Of a stretch of DNA of 47,547 nucleotides, positions 31,855 through 41,171 are shown piece after piece (position 1 is the stretch's first letter; the number at the start of each line of letters is the position of its first letter). The notes beneath the pieces are model-generated. The model searched no databases. It saw only the letters and a list, made by a program, of their open reading frames with translations, and was not told the origin of the DNA. The position numbers were made by a program, and so were the translations under genes. This stretch comes from an uncultured Bacilli bacterium. GTDB lineage: Bacteria; Bacillota_I; Bacilli_A; RF39; UBA660. The DNA lies in assembly GCA_934130405.1 (NCBI GenBank), contig CAKOXX010000010.1, positions 1 to 47,547 of the forward strand, in the 5' to 3' direction.

Positions 31855-31869
31855 TCTAATATAAGGTAT
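31855..31869 (-). promoter_or_regulatory. Putative sporulation -10 element of the coat operon
   Basis: The minus strand reads ATACCTTATATTAGA, 14 of 15 identical to 2188-2202 before the cotD-like gene. A palindrome (TAGGTA, GT, TACCTA; 31890-31903) lies just upstream and could be a regulator site. Confidence 0.45.
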
Positions 31870-32031
31870 TCTAATAATACTTATTTGTGTAGGTAGTTAC
31901 CTATATTGCTATTTTATGCTAAAAAAAGTCAAAGTTTACGACAAATTTAATTGCTTTTTTGAGCCTATTTTTCTATAATATTTTCTAAGAACTTGATGAA
32001 GTCCTGTTAACTACTAGAATGGAGCAGTATT

Positions 32032-33618
32032 ATGAATGACAATTATTACATATCAATGATAATGGAAAGAACATATATTAAGGAGGGACTTTTTCTTTTT
32101 AATCCTCTTTATTGTACAATAGGAACTTATGATGAAAAAGCTAAGATTTTTACAAGTACCGGTGGTAGTGACTATTGTGAAATGACAGATACCTGCCAAC
32201 TTTCATCAGAAATACCAAAGGCTTTTCATACTTTGAAAACTTTAGATGAAATAAACGACATGTTAGCAGCAGATTATGAATATGATGAAGCAGTTGATGC
32301 TTATGAGCAATATATGTCTAGTTTATTTTATCTAGTAACTAGAGATGGAAATCTAGTTAGCTGTCAAGAATTTAACATAAGTAATTTAAGAAATCCTAAA
32401 GATAGTAAGCTAGAAGATGATGACTTTTATGATATGGATGATGTTTCAACACAAAAAGAAGAATTTGATTTAATAATAGAGGAAATAAAATCAGGTATGT
32501 ATGACGTTAAACAATTACAAGATTTAAAAAAAGGTATTATTTCTGATTTTAAAAAATATCAGTATGCATTAGAACTTATTGATAAAAATATGACGGAATC
32601 TAACACCTCTGCAATTGATATTAATTATCTTCACCAGAAAATCACCAAGACATTGATAGCGCAAGATTTACCTAGTAGAAGAGTTCTTCTTGAACTTAAC
32701 AAAAAGCTATCCTATACTGATGAAGAGCTAGAACTAAATAGACAAGGTATTTTACTAACAGGTTCAACTGGTGTTGGTAAGACAAAACTTGTCAGTTTAA
32801 TAGCAAAAAATTTAGATATTCCATTATTAATTATTGATTCAACCCAATTAAGTATGCCGGGTTATAAAGGAAGAGATATTGAGGACTATTTATGGAATTT
32901 ATATGCAAGTTGTGGAAGAGATAAAAATAAGGCGGAACATGCCATCGTTTATTTTGATGAAATAGATAAAAAAGGTTCTGACTCTAAATCAGATGTATCT
33001 GGAAAAGGTGTTTTATATACTTTATTAAAATTTGCTGATGGAACAGATTATACAATATCTGAAAATCAACAGTTCCCAGGTTTAACACAAACAACTATTA
33101 ATACTTCAAAAATGATTTTAATGGCAGGAGGAGCTTTTGAAGATCTTTATCAAAATATTAACAAAAGAAAAAATAAAGTTGGTTTTATAACTGAAAATGA
33201 TCAAGAAGAACTAGAACCAACTGTAGAAGATTTTCTCGATATCGGAATGCCTAAAGAATTTGTGGGAAGATTTCCTATTACTATTCACTTAAACGACTTA
33301 AGTATCTCTGATTTTAAAGATATTTATACTAAATCTGATGAATCACCACTTCTTCAAACACAAAGAGATTTTGAAAGAGCTTCTACTAAGTTAACAGCAA
33401 CTGATGAATATATTGAAAAAATAGTTGAAGAAGCTTATAATTTGAAAATTGGTGCTAGAGGATTATCTGGGGTTATTTCTAGAACAACTTGGAGAGCTTA
33501 TGACACAGTTGTTTCTAATCCTGGAAAATATAAAGAAGTTATCTTACTTGGGGAAACAGTTGATAATCCATCAATATATAAATTAGTAGAAAAAGAAAAA
33601 ACTTTAATTAAAAAATAA
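32032..33618 (+). CDS. ClpX-like AAA+ ATPase with unusual N-terminal domain
   Basis: A 528-aa protein. Residues 1-165 are an unrecognised acidic domain, lacking the ClpX zinc finger. An AAA_2 module begins near residue 200: Walker A LLTGSTGVGKTKL (from residue 243), Walker B IVYFDEIDKK, then GMPKEFVGRFPITIHL (sensor/Arg-finger region) and the ClpX-type C-terminal subdomain with LKIGARGLSGVI. The I-G-F loop for ClpP binding cannot be identified, so it may be a ClpP-independent unfoldase. Length is about 100 residues above ClpX. It is probably a second ClpX-type protein, not the housekeeping one. Confidence 0.8.
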   Translation: MNDNYYISMIMERTYIKEGLFLFNPLYCTIGTYDEKAKIFTSTGGSDYCEMTDTCQLSSEIPKAFHTLKTLDEINDMLAADYEYDEAVDAYEQYMSSLFYLVTRDGNLVSCQEFNISNLRNPKDSKLEDDDFYDMDDVSTQKEEFDLIIEEIKSGMYDVKQLQDLKKGIISDFKKYQYALELIDKNMTESNTSAIDINYLHQKITKTLIAQDLPSRRVLLELNKKLSYTDEELELNRQGILLTGSTGVGKTKLVSLIAKNLDIPLLIIDSTQLSMPGYKGRDIEDYLWNLYASCGRDKNKAEHAIVYFDEIDKKGSDSKSDVSGKGVLYTLLKFADGTDYTISENQQFPGLTQTTINTSKMILMAGGAFEDLYQNINKRKNKVGFITENDQEELEPTVEDFLDIGMPKEFVGRFPITIHLNDLSISDFKDIYTKSDESPLLQTQRDFERASTKLTATDEYIEKIVEEAYNLKIGARGLSGVISRTTWRAYDTVVSNPGKYKEVILLGETVDNPSIYKLVEKEKTLIKK

Positions 33619-33625
33619 GTCACAC

Positions 33626-33661
33626 AAAAAGGAAAAAGTTCTGTACTATTTTCCTTTTTTT
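33626..33661. terminator. Bidirectional terminator
   Basis: AAAAAGGAAAA (33626-33636) pairs with TTTTCCTTTTT (33649-33659), T-tract to 33661. The minus-strand gene ends within it. Confidence 0.8.
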
Positions 33662-34389
33662 AGTGTTAAAGTTTTAACAAATTTTTCTTCTTCCATTCTA
33701 GCAATACTTTCATAATCTTGTTCAATATAAGGCTTTCCTAAATAAGGGTATAAATCAATACCATGTTTATATTCGTGAATATTTATTTTCATAGTTGTAA
33801 GATTTTTAATTTTAGGTACACAGATATTTATTTCTTGTAAAATATCATTTTCTACATAAGGATAACATCCATAGAAATCCATTCCTTTTTCTAAATTAGT
33901 ATCAAAAACAGTGGAATGATTAGTCAAATAATAAATAGCATCATATTGATGATAATAATCCATTAAATCTTGTTTTGATAGGGTAAGACCTCTTATCTCC
34001 TGAGCGATTGATTTATCGTGTACAATCGATGGTAATTTCTTTTTTGGAAAAGTATAATCACTTTTTTCTTCGATAGCAGTTAAATATTCTTCCCCTAAAG
34101 AATTATAATGTTTAAAAGTATTTTCGTTTAACAAATCAATTCTCATTAATACATTTTGCAATGTTTCAGTATCTTGTATCTTATCAAAATTATCAATAAT
34201 ATAAGAAAGATAAGAATTTTCTTCTTTGGTTATTAGTAAATACTCTTTTAAGTAAGAAAGTAAAATCTTTCTATTATCTTTTTCTTCAGCTTTAGTAAGT
34301 GAAGCTAGATAAGTTGTTAAATAATTTTTCGTTAAAGTTAAAAATTCTAATCTATTTAGATGTTTATTTTCTTTTAGTTCATTAATCAT
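33646..34389 (-). CDS. Orphan protein with HExxH zinc-protease-like motif
   Basis: A 247-aa soluble protein, helical in its first 170 residues. NINIHEYKHGIDLYP has the zincin motif H-E-x-x-H (His205, Glu206, His209); candidate third ligands are Glu223, Glu227 or Glu233 in IEQDYESIARMEEEKF, the spacing and A-x-x-E pattern seen in gluzincins. There is no signal peptide, so it acts inside the cell or is released otherwise. A longer frame reaches 34488, but AAGGAGAAAAG precedes ATG 34389. I do not recognise the family; protease activity is inferred. Confidence 0.6.
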   Translation of the reverse strand: MINELKENKHLNRLEFLTLTKNYLTTYLASLTKAEEKDNRKILLSYLKEYLLITKEENSYLSYIIDNFDKIQDTETLQNVLMRIDLLNENTFKHYNSLGEEYLTAIEEKSDYTFPKKKLPSIVHDKSIAQEIRGLTLSKQDLMDYYHQYDAIYYLTNHSTVFDTNLEKGMDFYGCYPYVENDILQEINICVPKIKNLTTMKINIHEYKHGIDLYPYLGKPYIEQDYESIARMEEEKFVKTLTLKKGK

Positions 34390-34503
34390 ATTATCTTTTC
34401 TCCTTGTGCTAACTATTATATGAAAAAATTGATTTGAAAGTAAAGAAAATTTTTTAAAAGTTCTATTCTTTGATATAATAAGTTGCAAGAAAGAAGTGAT
34501 TAG

Positions 34504-35178
34504 ATGCCGAAAGTATTAATAATTGATGATGATAAAGATATAGCAGAGTTAGTATTTTTAATATTAAGAAAAGAAAAGATAGATTCAGAAATTATAACTG
34601 ATTCTTTAGAAGCTTTAACCAAAATAGAAGAGGGAACAACTAACTATGACTTAATACTTCTTGATATAATGATGCCGAATATTAGTGGAACTGAATTATG
34701 TATTAAAATAAGAGATAAAGTTACTTGCCCGATAGTGTTTTTATCTGCTAAAAAGGAGTTAGTTGATAAGATGGTTGGGTATGAAATCGGGGGAGATGAC
34801 TATATCACGAAACCTTTTGATAACACGGAATTAGTCTTAAAAATAAAGTCACATTTAAGACTGCAATCACGAAGTAAAGTGAGTAAAAACATCATCACAA
34901 TTGGAGAGATAAGTATTAATAAAGAAAGTTTTGAAGTCTATAAAAATAAAAAACAAGTAGAAGTATCAACTAGAGAGTTTGAATTATTAACTTATCTAAT
35001 GGAGAATGCTGGTATTGCTTTATCGAAAGAACAAATCTTTGAGAAAGTTTGGGGTAACTGCTATGGTGACATTGGTACAGTAGCTGTTAATATCAAAAAC
35101 TTAAGAGAAAAACTAGACCAAGAAAATAAATATATTATAACTATCTGGGGTTATGGTTATAAATTTGTGAGGAATTAA
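34504..35178 (+). CDS. OmpR/PhoB-type response regulator
   Basis: A 224-aa regulator. The receiver domain has IIDDDKD (acidic pocket), LLDIMMPN (phospho-Asp), FLSAK and DYITKPF (Lys). The winged-helix domain runs from about residue 130 to the end (VEVSTREFELLTYLMEN, then TVAVNIKNLREKL and IITIWGYGYKF). It should act on promoters after phosphorylation by the kinase encoded five bases downstream. A TATAAT-type -10 lies just upstream at about 34483. Confidence 0.95.
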   Translation: MPKVLIIDDDKDIAELVFLILRKEKIDSEIITDSLEALTKIEEGTTNYDLILLDIMMPNISGTELCIKIRDKVTCPIVFLSAKKELVDKMVGYEIGGDDYITKPFDNTELVLKIKSHLRLQSRSKVSKNIITIGEISINKESFEVYKNKKQVEVSTREFELLTYLMENAGIALSKEQIFEKVWGNCYGDIGTVAVNIKNLREKLDQENKYIITIWGYGYKFVRN

Positions 35179-35183
35179 TAAAA

Positions 35184-36425
35184 ATGAAAAAGAAATCAAT
35201 CAGTCGTAAAATACTTATCGGTTTAATATTCATAACAACAGTTAATATCTTAACCCTCGGTTTATGGTTTTTGTGTAATGTAGAACCGATGGTTAATCGC
35301 AAGAAAGCTTTAAAGAAAGAAATAGTAACTAAAGAGATAAAAGATAACTATCAATCCTTAGATAACTTAATCTTTGATTTAGACAATATCAAGAAAGAAA
35401 AAGAAATCACTTTTAGTATTGAAAAAGAAAAAGCTCTAAAAGATAAACAAGACTTATATCTATTTTCTAAAAAAGTCTTAATAAATAGCGAATCATATAT
35501 TGTAAATGCTTACTTTTATAAGAATATGAGTATTCTAAAACTAATTCTCGAATTATTAGCATTTCAAAGTATTTTACTTACTATCTGTATGTTTCTAGTA
35601 TTCTTATTTGCAAGAGATAAAATAATTAAACCAGTTAATAAAATAATTGATGCAATTAGAAACTATAAATTTGGAAAGAAACCAGAACCAGTTCCCGCTG
35701 AAAATGAGTTTGCTCTTATTCAAAACGAATTTGTTTCTTTAGTAGATTCTCTTGAAGAAGAAAAGAAAGAACAAAATCGTATAATAGCAAGTATCTCTCA
35801 CGATATTAAAACTCCACTAACTTCAATTCTTGGTTATTCTAACTTGATAGAAGAAGAAAACTTAACTAAAGAAGAAATTAAAAAATACAATAAAAAGATA
35901 TATGAGAAAGCCCTTCATCTTAAGAACGTCCTAGCAACATTTGATGATTATTTAATTAATCAAAAAGAACAAAAACTAGAACTAACTTCTATCAAAATAA
36001 AAGACCTCGTAGAAGAAATTGAAAAGGATTACAAGTTAGAACTAATGAATAATGGGGTAGAACTAATAATTAAAACTAGTCTTGAAAAAGAAATCATTAA
36101 GTTAGATATAGTTAAATTTAAACGAATAATATCTAATCTAATCTCTAATAGTATGCGTTATTTAAATAATAATGGTGAAGTATTAATCGAAATAACCAGT
36201 GATAAAGATAATTATTTCTTCCACTTTAAAGATAATGGACCAGGTGTTGAAGAGAAGATACTTGATAAAGTTTTTGAACCACTCTTTACAACAGATAACT
36301 CAAGAAAAATATCAGGACTAGGTCTTTCTATTTGTAAAGAATTTGTTTTAATGCATGGAGGAAGTATCACTGGTTATAATGATAATGGCTTTAATATAGA
36401 TTTTAGTATTTCTAAACACTTATAG
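35184..36425 (+). CDS. Sensor histidine kinase of the two-component pair
   Basis: A 413-aa kinase. Two membrane helices (residues 9-31 and about 112-139) flank a short extracellular part of about 80 residues, then a HAMP-like linker. HisKA: IASISHDIKTPLTSILGYS (phospho-His); ATPase: ISNLISNSMRYLNN (N box), FKDNGPGV (G1), ISGLGLSICKEFVLMHGG (G2). All catalytic motifs are intact. It is co-transcribed with the regulator upstream. The small sensor domain resembles kinases that sense wall-active peptides, often paired with ABC exporters as here, but the signal is unknown. Confidence 0.93.
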   Translation: MKKKSISRKILIGLIFITTVNILTLGLWFLCNVEPMVNRKKALKKEIVTKEIKDNYQSLDNLIFDLDNIKKEKEITFSIEKEKALKDKQDLYLFSKKVLINSESYIVNAYFYKNMSILKLILELLAFQSILLTICMFLVFLFARDKIIKPVNKIIDAIRNYKFGKKPEPVPAENEFALIQNEFVSLVDSLEEEKKEQNRIIASISHDIKTPLTSILGYSNLIEEENLTKEEIKKYNKKIYEKALHLKNVLATFDDYLINQKEQKLELTSIKIKDLVEEIEKDYKLELMNNGVELIIKTSLEKEIIKLDIVKFKRIISNLISNSMRYLNNNGEVLIEITSDKDNYFFHFKDNGPGVEEKILDKVFEPLFTTDNSRKISGLGLSICKEFVLMHGGSITGYNDNGFNIDFSISKHL

Positions 36426-36449
36426 AAGGGGACTTAACTCCTTCTTTTC
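36424..36449 (+). terminator. Terminator of the two-component operon
   Basis: AGAAGGGG (36424-36431) pairs with CTCCTTCT (36438-36445), one G-U pair, then TTTC. Confidence 0.65.
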
Positions 36450-36523
36450 TTAATAATTCTTAATAATTTAATTAATAATTAATAAAAAAGATGTAGTAAC
36501 ATATTACACGAGGTGATTAGTTA

Positions 36524-37207
36524 ATGGATAATTTTTTTATTCTTTATGGTTTAACTCTTATTGGAGTAGTTATTACCTTTTTAGCAGAAGTCTTTGTAAC
36601 ATCATCTTATAAGAAGTATGGAAAGATTTCTAATAAAAGAGGAATGACTGGACGCGAAGCAGCAAGATATTTACTTGACAAAAATGGTCTTTCTGATATA
36701 AAAATAGAAAGGACTAGTGGTTTTCTAACAGACCATTATGACCCAACTAATAAAGTTATTAGACTATCAAAGACTAACTATGATGAAGCATCTATTGCTA
36801 GTGTTGCAGTCGCTTGTCACGAATGTGGACATGCTATTCAAGACAAAGAAGGGTACTTTTTCCTAAGATTTAGGAATATGTTAATACCAGTTGTTAATTT
36901 TTCCTCAAAGTTTGGTTACTTTGCTATTGTCTTTGGTTGTTTATTTGCCTCATTTAGTTTAGTATGGTTAGGAATAATTCTTGAAATGGTAATCTTATTC
37001 TTTCAAATAATAACCTTACCCGTAGAAATCGACGCTAGTAGAAGAGCTTTAAAAGAACTTGACTATGCGCATTTCTTCACTAGTCAAGAATTAGATGATG
37101 GAAAAGTCATGTTAACAGCAGCAGCTTTAACCTATGTTGCTAGTATATTGACAACTTTATTAGAACTAATAAGACTTATTATGATATTTGGAAGAAGGGA
37201 TGATTAA
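36524..37207 (+). CDS. YugP-like membrane zinc metallopeptidase
   Basis: A 227-aa membrane protease of the Zn_peptidase_2 (YugP) family. GMTGREAARYLLDKNG and TDHYDP are N-terminal family features, VACHECGHAIQDKEGY is the H-E-x-x-H zinc site, and VEIDASRRALKEL has the third ligand region. Membrane helices are at residues 4-24, about 125-160 and near the C-terminus. The substrate is unknown. It is followed two bases later by an ABC exporter pair, so all three are likely co-expressed, which may mean processing of a shared substrate. Confidence 0.9.
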   Translation: MDNFFILYGLTLIGVVITFLAEVFVTSSYKKYGKISNKRGMTGREAARYLLDKNGLSDIKIERTSGFLTDHYDPTNKVIRLSKTNYDEASIASVAVACHECGHAIQDKEGYFFLRFRNMLIPVVNFSSKFGYFAIVFGCLFASFSLVWLGIILEMVILFFQIITLPVEIDASRRALKELDYAHFFTSQELDDGKVMLTAAALTYVASILTTLLELIRLIMIFGRRDD

Positions 37208-37209
37208 AA

Positions 37210-38970
37210 ATGTTTAAACTGTTTAAAAATTTTACTAAAAAAGATTACTTATTAATCTTTATTTCCTTAATCTTTATCTTAGTACAAGTTTGGTTAGATT
37301 TAAAATTACCTGATTATATGTCAGAAATTACAAAACTTGTACAAACAGAAGGAAGTAAAATGAGTGCCATCTTAGAAAATGGTGGCTATATGTTGCTTTG
37401 TGCTTTTGGAAGTTTATTATCAGCTATCTTAGTTGGTTATATATCTTCTAATGTATCAGCAAGCTTTTCTAAAACTATTAGAAAAAAGTTATTTGATAAA
37501 GTAGAAAACTTAGGAATTGCAGAAGTTAAAAACTTTTCTACTAGTAGTTTAATTACGCGTACAACAAATGATATAACACAAATTCAAATGTTTATTTCAA
37601 TGGGGTTGCAATTACTAATAAAAGCTCCAGTAACAGCTATTTGGGCAGTTACTAAGATATTAAATAAAAATATTACTTGGAGTGCAGTTACCGCTGTTGC
37701 AGTAATAATTTTATTAGTTACTATTCTAACTTTAATGTTAATCGTTATGCCAAGATTTAAAAAGGTACAAAAACTTACGGATAAGTTAAATGGTGTTACG
37801 CGTGAAAACTTAACAGGTATTAGAGTAGTAAGAGCTTTTAATGCTGAAAAGTATCAAGAAGACAAATTTGCTCAAGTTAATGATGAATTAACTAATACCC
37901 AATTGTTCAATCAAAAAGCATTTTCTGTAATGCAACCAATTATGTATTTAGTAATGTATTTCTTAACACTTAGTATTTACTTTATCGGTGCTGATTTAAT
38001 TAATAAATCTTTAATGGCTGATAAATTAGGTCTATTCTCTGATATGGTCGTATTTTCAAGTTACTCAATGCAAGTTATTATGTCATTTTTAATGCTTGCT
38101 ATGATATTTATGATGTTACCAAGAGCAAGTGTTTCTGCGAAGAGAATTAATGAAGTTTTAGATACGGAGTTAAGTATTAAAGATGGAAACTTTACTGGTG
38201 TTACTAAAGAAACGGGTACCGTAGAATTCAAAAATGTTTCTTTCAAGTACCCAGATGCCGAAGAATATTTACTAGAAAATATTTCTTTCAAAGCGAATAA
38301 AGGTGAAACCGTCGCTTTCATCGGTTCAACCGGAAGTGGAAAGAGTTCGCTTATTAACTTAATACCAAGATTTTATGATGCTACTGATGGGGAAGTATTA
38401 GTAGATGGCGTTAATGTCAAAGAGTATAAACAAGAGTCACTTCGTAATAAACTTAGTTATGTTCCTCAGAAAGCTATACTTTTCCATGGTACTGTTAGTA
38501 GCAATGTATCTTTCGGTGATAATGGTAGGGAAGAGATTACTGCTAAGAAGATAGAAGAAGCTATCAAAGTAGCCCAAGCCGAAGAGTTTGTTACTAAAAT
38601 GGATAAGACTTATAATGCTGATATTGCTCAAGGTGGAACTAATGTTTCTGGCGGACAAAAGCAACGTCTATCTATTGCAAGAGCAGTTGCAAGAGACCCA
38701 GAAATCTATATCTTCGATGATTCCTTCTCTGCTCTTGACTATAAAACTGATTATGTTTTACGAAAAGAGTTAAAAAACTATACTAAAGATGCCACTAGTT
38801 TAATAGTAGCACAAAGAATCGGAACAATTATGAATGCTGATAAGATACTTGTTCTTGACAATGGACATTGTGTCGGAATGGGTACTCATAAGGAATTATT
38901 AAAGAATTGCGAAGTTTATAAACAAATCGCTTTATCACAATTATCAAAGGAGGAGTTGGAGAATGCATAA
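37210..38970 (+). CDS. ABC exporter subunit, degenerate ATP site half
   Basis: A 586-aa half-transporter: six membrane helices and a C-terminal ATPase. Walker A FIGSTGSGKSSL, signature NVSGGQKQRLS and Walker B IYIFDDSFSALD. The residue after the Walker B Asp is Asp rather than catalytic Glu, so its ATP site is degenerate, as in one partner of heterodimeric exporters such as TM287/288 or BmrCD. Its 3' end overlaps the partner gene by 8 bases. The substrate (drug, lipid or peptide) cannot be told from sequence. Confidence 0.92.
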   Translation: MFKLFKNFTKKDYLLIFISLIFILVQVWLDLKLPDYMSEITKLVQTEGSKMSAILENGGYMLLCAFGSLLSAILVGYISSNVSASFSKTIRKKLFDKVENLGIAEVKNFSTSSLITRTTNDITQIQMFISMGLQLLIKAPVTAIWAVTKILNKNITWSAVTAVAVIILLVTILTLMLIVMPRFKKVQKLTDKLNGVTRENLTGIRVVRAFNAEKYQEDKFAQVNDELTNTQLFNQKAFSVMQPIMYLVMYFLTLSIYFIGADLINKSLMADKLGLFSDMVVFSSYSMQVIMSFLMLAMIFMMLPRASVSAKRINEVLDTELSIKDGNFTGVTKETGTVEFKNVSFKYPDAEEYLLENISFKANKGETVAFIGSTGSGKSSLINLIPRFYDATDGEVLVDGVNVKEYKQESLRNKLSYVPQKAILFHGTVSSNVSFGDNGREEITAKKIEEAIKVAQAEEFVTKMDKTYNADIAQGGTNVSGGQKQRLSIARAVARDPEIYIFDDSFSALDYKTDYVLRKELKNYTKDATSLIVAQRIGTIMNADKILVLDNGHCVGMGTHKELLKNCEVYKQIALSQLSKEELENA

Positions 38971-41098
38971 TGGACCACGTGGACCAAAGATGGATAAGTC
39001 CAAAGACTTTGTCGGTTCAATGAAACGACTTTTCAAAGAACTAAAAAGTTTTCAAATCTTAATCGCTATGGCTTTAATCTTTGCTGTTTTATCATCAATT
39101 TTATCAATCGCTGCTCCTAATAAATTATCTAAATTAACAGATACTATTTCTGAAGGAATAATCGTTAATTCAAGAAATCTTGAAGAAGTAAGTGAACGTA
39201 CTAAAATTAATCTTCAAAATATTAAAGTAGATGAAATTTTACAAAGTGAAGATTTAACAATCGAAGAAAAACAAGACTTTCTAAACGCTTTACAGTTTAG
39301 TAGTGAAGACGATATAGTAAGCAATTTAAGTAAGTTATCTGATAATACATTAAAAATGATTTTTAAAGAGTTTACCGTTAAAAATCAAAAGATAACAACA
39401 AGTGATCAGATAGAATTCTTAGAAGTTGCAAGTACCGTTAAAGATACTAGTGATGTTAAGGCGCTTTATAAAAAAATTGATGAAATGCCTAAAGACATTA
39501 AAAAAGTAGTTGTACCTACTATGGATATGACTAAGATTAAAAAGATAAGTTTATTCTTAGCTTGTTTATATATTGTTAGTGCATTATTATCATTCATTGA
39601 ATCAATTATAATGACTAGTGTTTCTAATAATTTTGCTAGAAAACTAAGAGGTAGAATATCTGTCAAGATTAACAAGTTACCACTTAAATATTTTGATAAG
39701 AATCAAACTGGTGATATCTTATCTCGTGTTACTAACGACGTTGATACTATCGCTCAAAGCATGAACCAATCATTATCTTCACTTGTTAGTGCTATAACTT
39801 TATTACTAGGTACTATTCTAATGATGTTTATAACTAACTGGATTATGGCATTAACTGCTATCTCTGCTAGTTTAATTGGTTTTGCAATCATCTTTGTCGT
39901 TCTTTCCAAATCCCAGAAATATTTCGCTGCTAGACAAAAAGAACTTGGAAAACTAAACTCACATATTGAAGAAGTTTATTCAGGACTTCTAGTAGTAAAA
40001 GCTTATAATGGTAAGAAGGAAGCCGATTTTAAGTTTGATGAATACAATGAGAAAGTTTACGATGCTAATAGAAAGAGTCAATTCTTATCAGGACTTATGC
40101 AACCAATTATGTCTTTTATCGGAAACTTTGGTTATGTAGCAGTATGTATCGTTGGAGCTTTACTTGTTTTACATGATTCTATTACTTTCGGAGTAATAAT
40201 TGCATTCATTACTTATGTTAGATTATTCACTTCACCATTAATGCAAATCGCTCAAGCATTCACAAGTTTACAATCAACCGCAGCAGCAAGCGAGAGAGTA
40301 TTTGAATTCTTAGATGAAGAAGAAATGAGTTTAGAAACAAATAAAACTAAGATGTTAGATAAATCAAAAGTAAAAGGTAATATTACTTTCGACCATGTTT
40401 CATTCGGTTATGATAAAGATAGAACAATTATTAAAGATTTCACTGCTAGTGTTAAAGATGGCCAGAAAATAGCAATCGTCGGACCAACCGGAGCAGGGAA
40501 GACAACGATGGTTAATCTATTGATGAAGTTCTATGAAATAAATAAAGGTGATATTTTAATTGATAATGTTTCTATTAATGATATTACAAGAGAAAATGTT
40601 CATAGTTTATTTACAATGGTTTTACAAGATACTTGGTTATTTAATGGCACAGTTAAAGAAAATATTGTTTATAATAGAGAAAACATTTCTGATGAAATGG
40701 TTAAAGAAGTTTGTGATACAGTAGGACTTACCCATTTCATTAAGACCTTACCAAATGGCTTTGATAGTATTATCGGTGAAAATGATTCCGTATCAGCAGG
40801 ACAAAGACAATTACTTACTATTGCACGTGGTATGATTGAAGATTCACCATTCTTAATACTTGATGAAGCAACTAGTAACGTTGATACTAGAACAGAAGAG
40901 TTAGTACAAAAAGCGATGGATAAGTTAACAGAAGGTAGAACATCATTCATCATTGCTCACAGATTATCAACCATTAAAAATGCTGATTTAATACTTGTTA
41001 TGAAAGATGGTAATATCATTGAAACAGGAAATCATGATGAGTTAATGAAAAAGAACGGTTTCTACGCCGACTTATACAATTCACAATTTGAATTATAA
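38963..41098 (+). CDS. ABC exporter subunit, catalytic half with extracytoplasmic insert
   Basis: A 711-aa half-transporter. Walker A IVGPTGAGKTTM, signature VSAGQRQLLTI (SAGQ replaces SGGQ) and Walker B FLILDEATSNVD with catalytic Glu. Between the first and second membrane helices (about residues 60-190) lies a helical insert of roughly 120 residues, rich in Lys, Asp and Glu, that would project outside; it explains the extra length over 586. The ribosome site AAAGGAGGAG lies within the upstream gene. Together with the upstream subunit it forms an asymmetric heterodimer. Confidence 0.92.
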   Translation: MHNGPRGPKMDKSKDFVGSMKRLFKELKSFQILIAMALIFAVLSSILSIAAPNKLSKLTDTISEGIIVNSRNLEEVSERTKINLQNIKVDEILQSEDLTIEEKQDFLNALQFSSEDDIVSNLSKLSDNTLKMIFKEFTVKNQKITTSDQIEFLEVASTVKDTSDVKALYKKIDEMPKDIKKVVVPTMDMTKIKKISLFLACLYIVSALLSFIESIIMTSVSNNFARKLRGRISVKINKLPLKYFDKNQTGDILSRVTNDVDTIAQSMNQSLSSLVSAITLLLGTILMMFITNWIMALTAISASLIGFAIIFVVLSKSQKYFAARQKELGKLNSHIEEVYSGLLVVKAYNGKKEADFKFDEYNEKVYDANRKSQFLSGLMQPIMSFIGNFGYVAVCIVGALLVLHDSITFGVIIAFITYVRLFTSPLMQIAQAFTSLQSTAAASERVFEFLDEEEMSLETNKTKMLDKSKVKGNITFDHVSFGYDKDRTIIKDFTASVKDGQKIAIVGPTGAGKTTMVNLLMKFYEINKGDILIDNVSINDITRENVHSLFTMVLQDTWLFNGTVKENIVYNRENISDEMVKEVCDTVGLTHFIKTLPNGFDSIIGENDSVSAGQRQLLTIARGMIEDSPFLILDEATSNVDTRTEELVQKAMDKLTEGRTSFIIAHRLSTIKNADLILVMKDGNIIETGNHDELMKKNGFYADLYNSQFEL

Positions 41099-41122
41099 GA
41101 GACCAACCAAGTCTCTTTTTTT
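41097..41122 (+). terminator. Terminator of the ABC exporter operon
   Basis: AAGAGAC (41097-41103), 7-nt loop, GTCTCTT (41111-41117), then T-tract. Confidence 0.85.
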
Positions 41123-41129
41123 GACACAA

Positions 41130-41166
41130 AAAAATCTAGGTTTTATTATTATTTCCCTAGATTTTT
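41130..41166 (-). terminator. Terminator of the repeat adhesin gene
   Basis: AAAAATCTAGG (41130-41140) pairs with CCTAGATTTTT (41156-41166). On the minus strand it ends in a T-tract just past the adhesin stop codon. Confidence 0.8.
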
Positions 41167-41171
41167 ATTTA

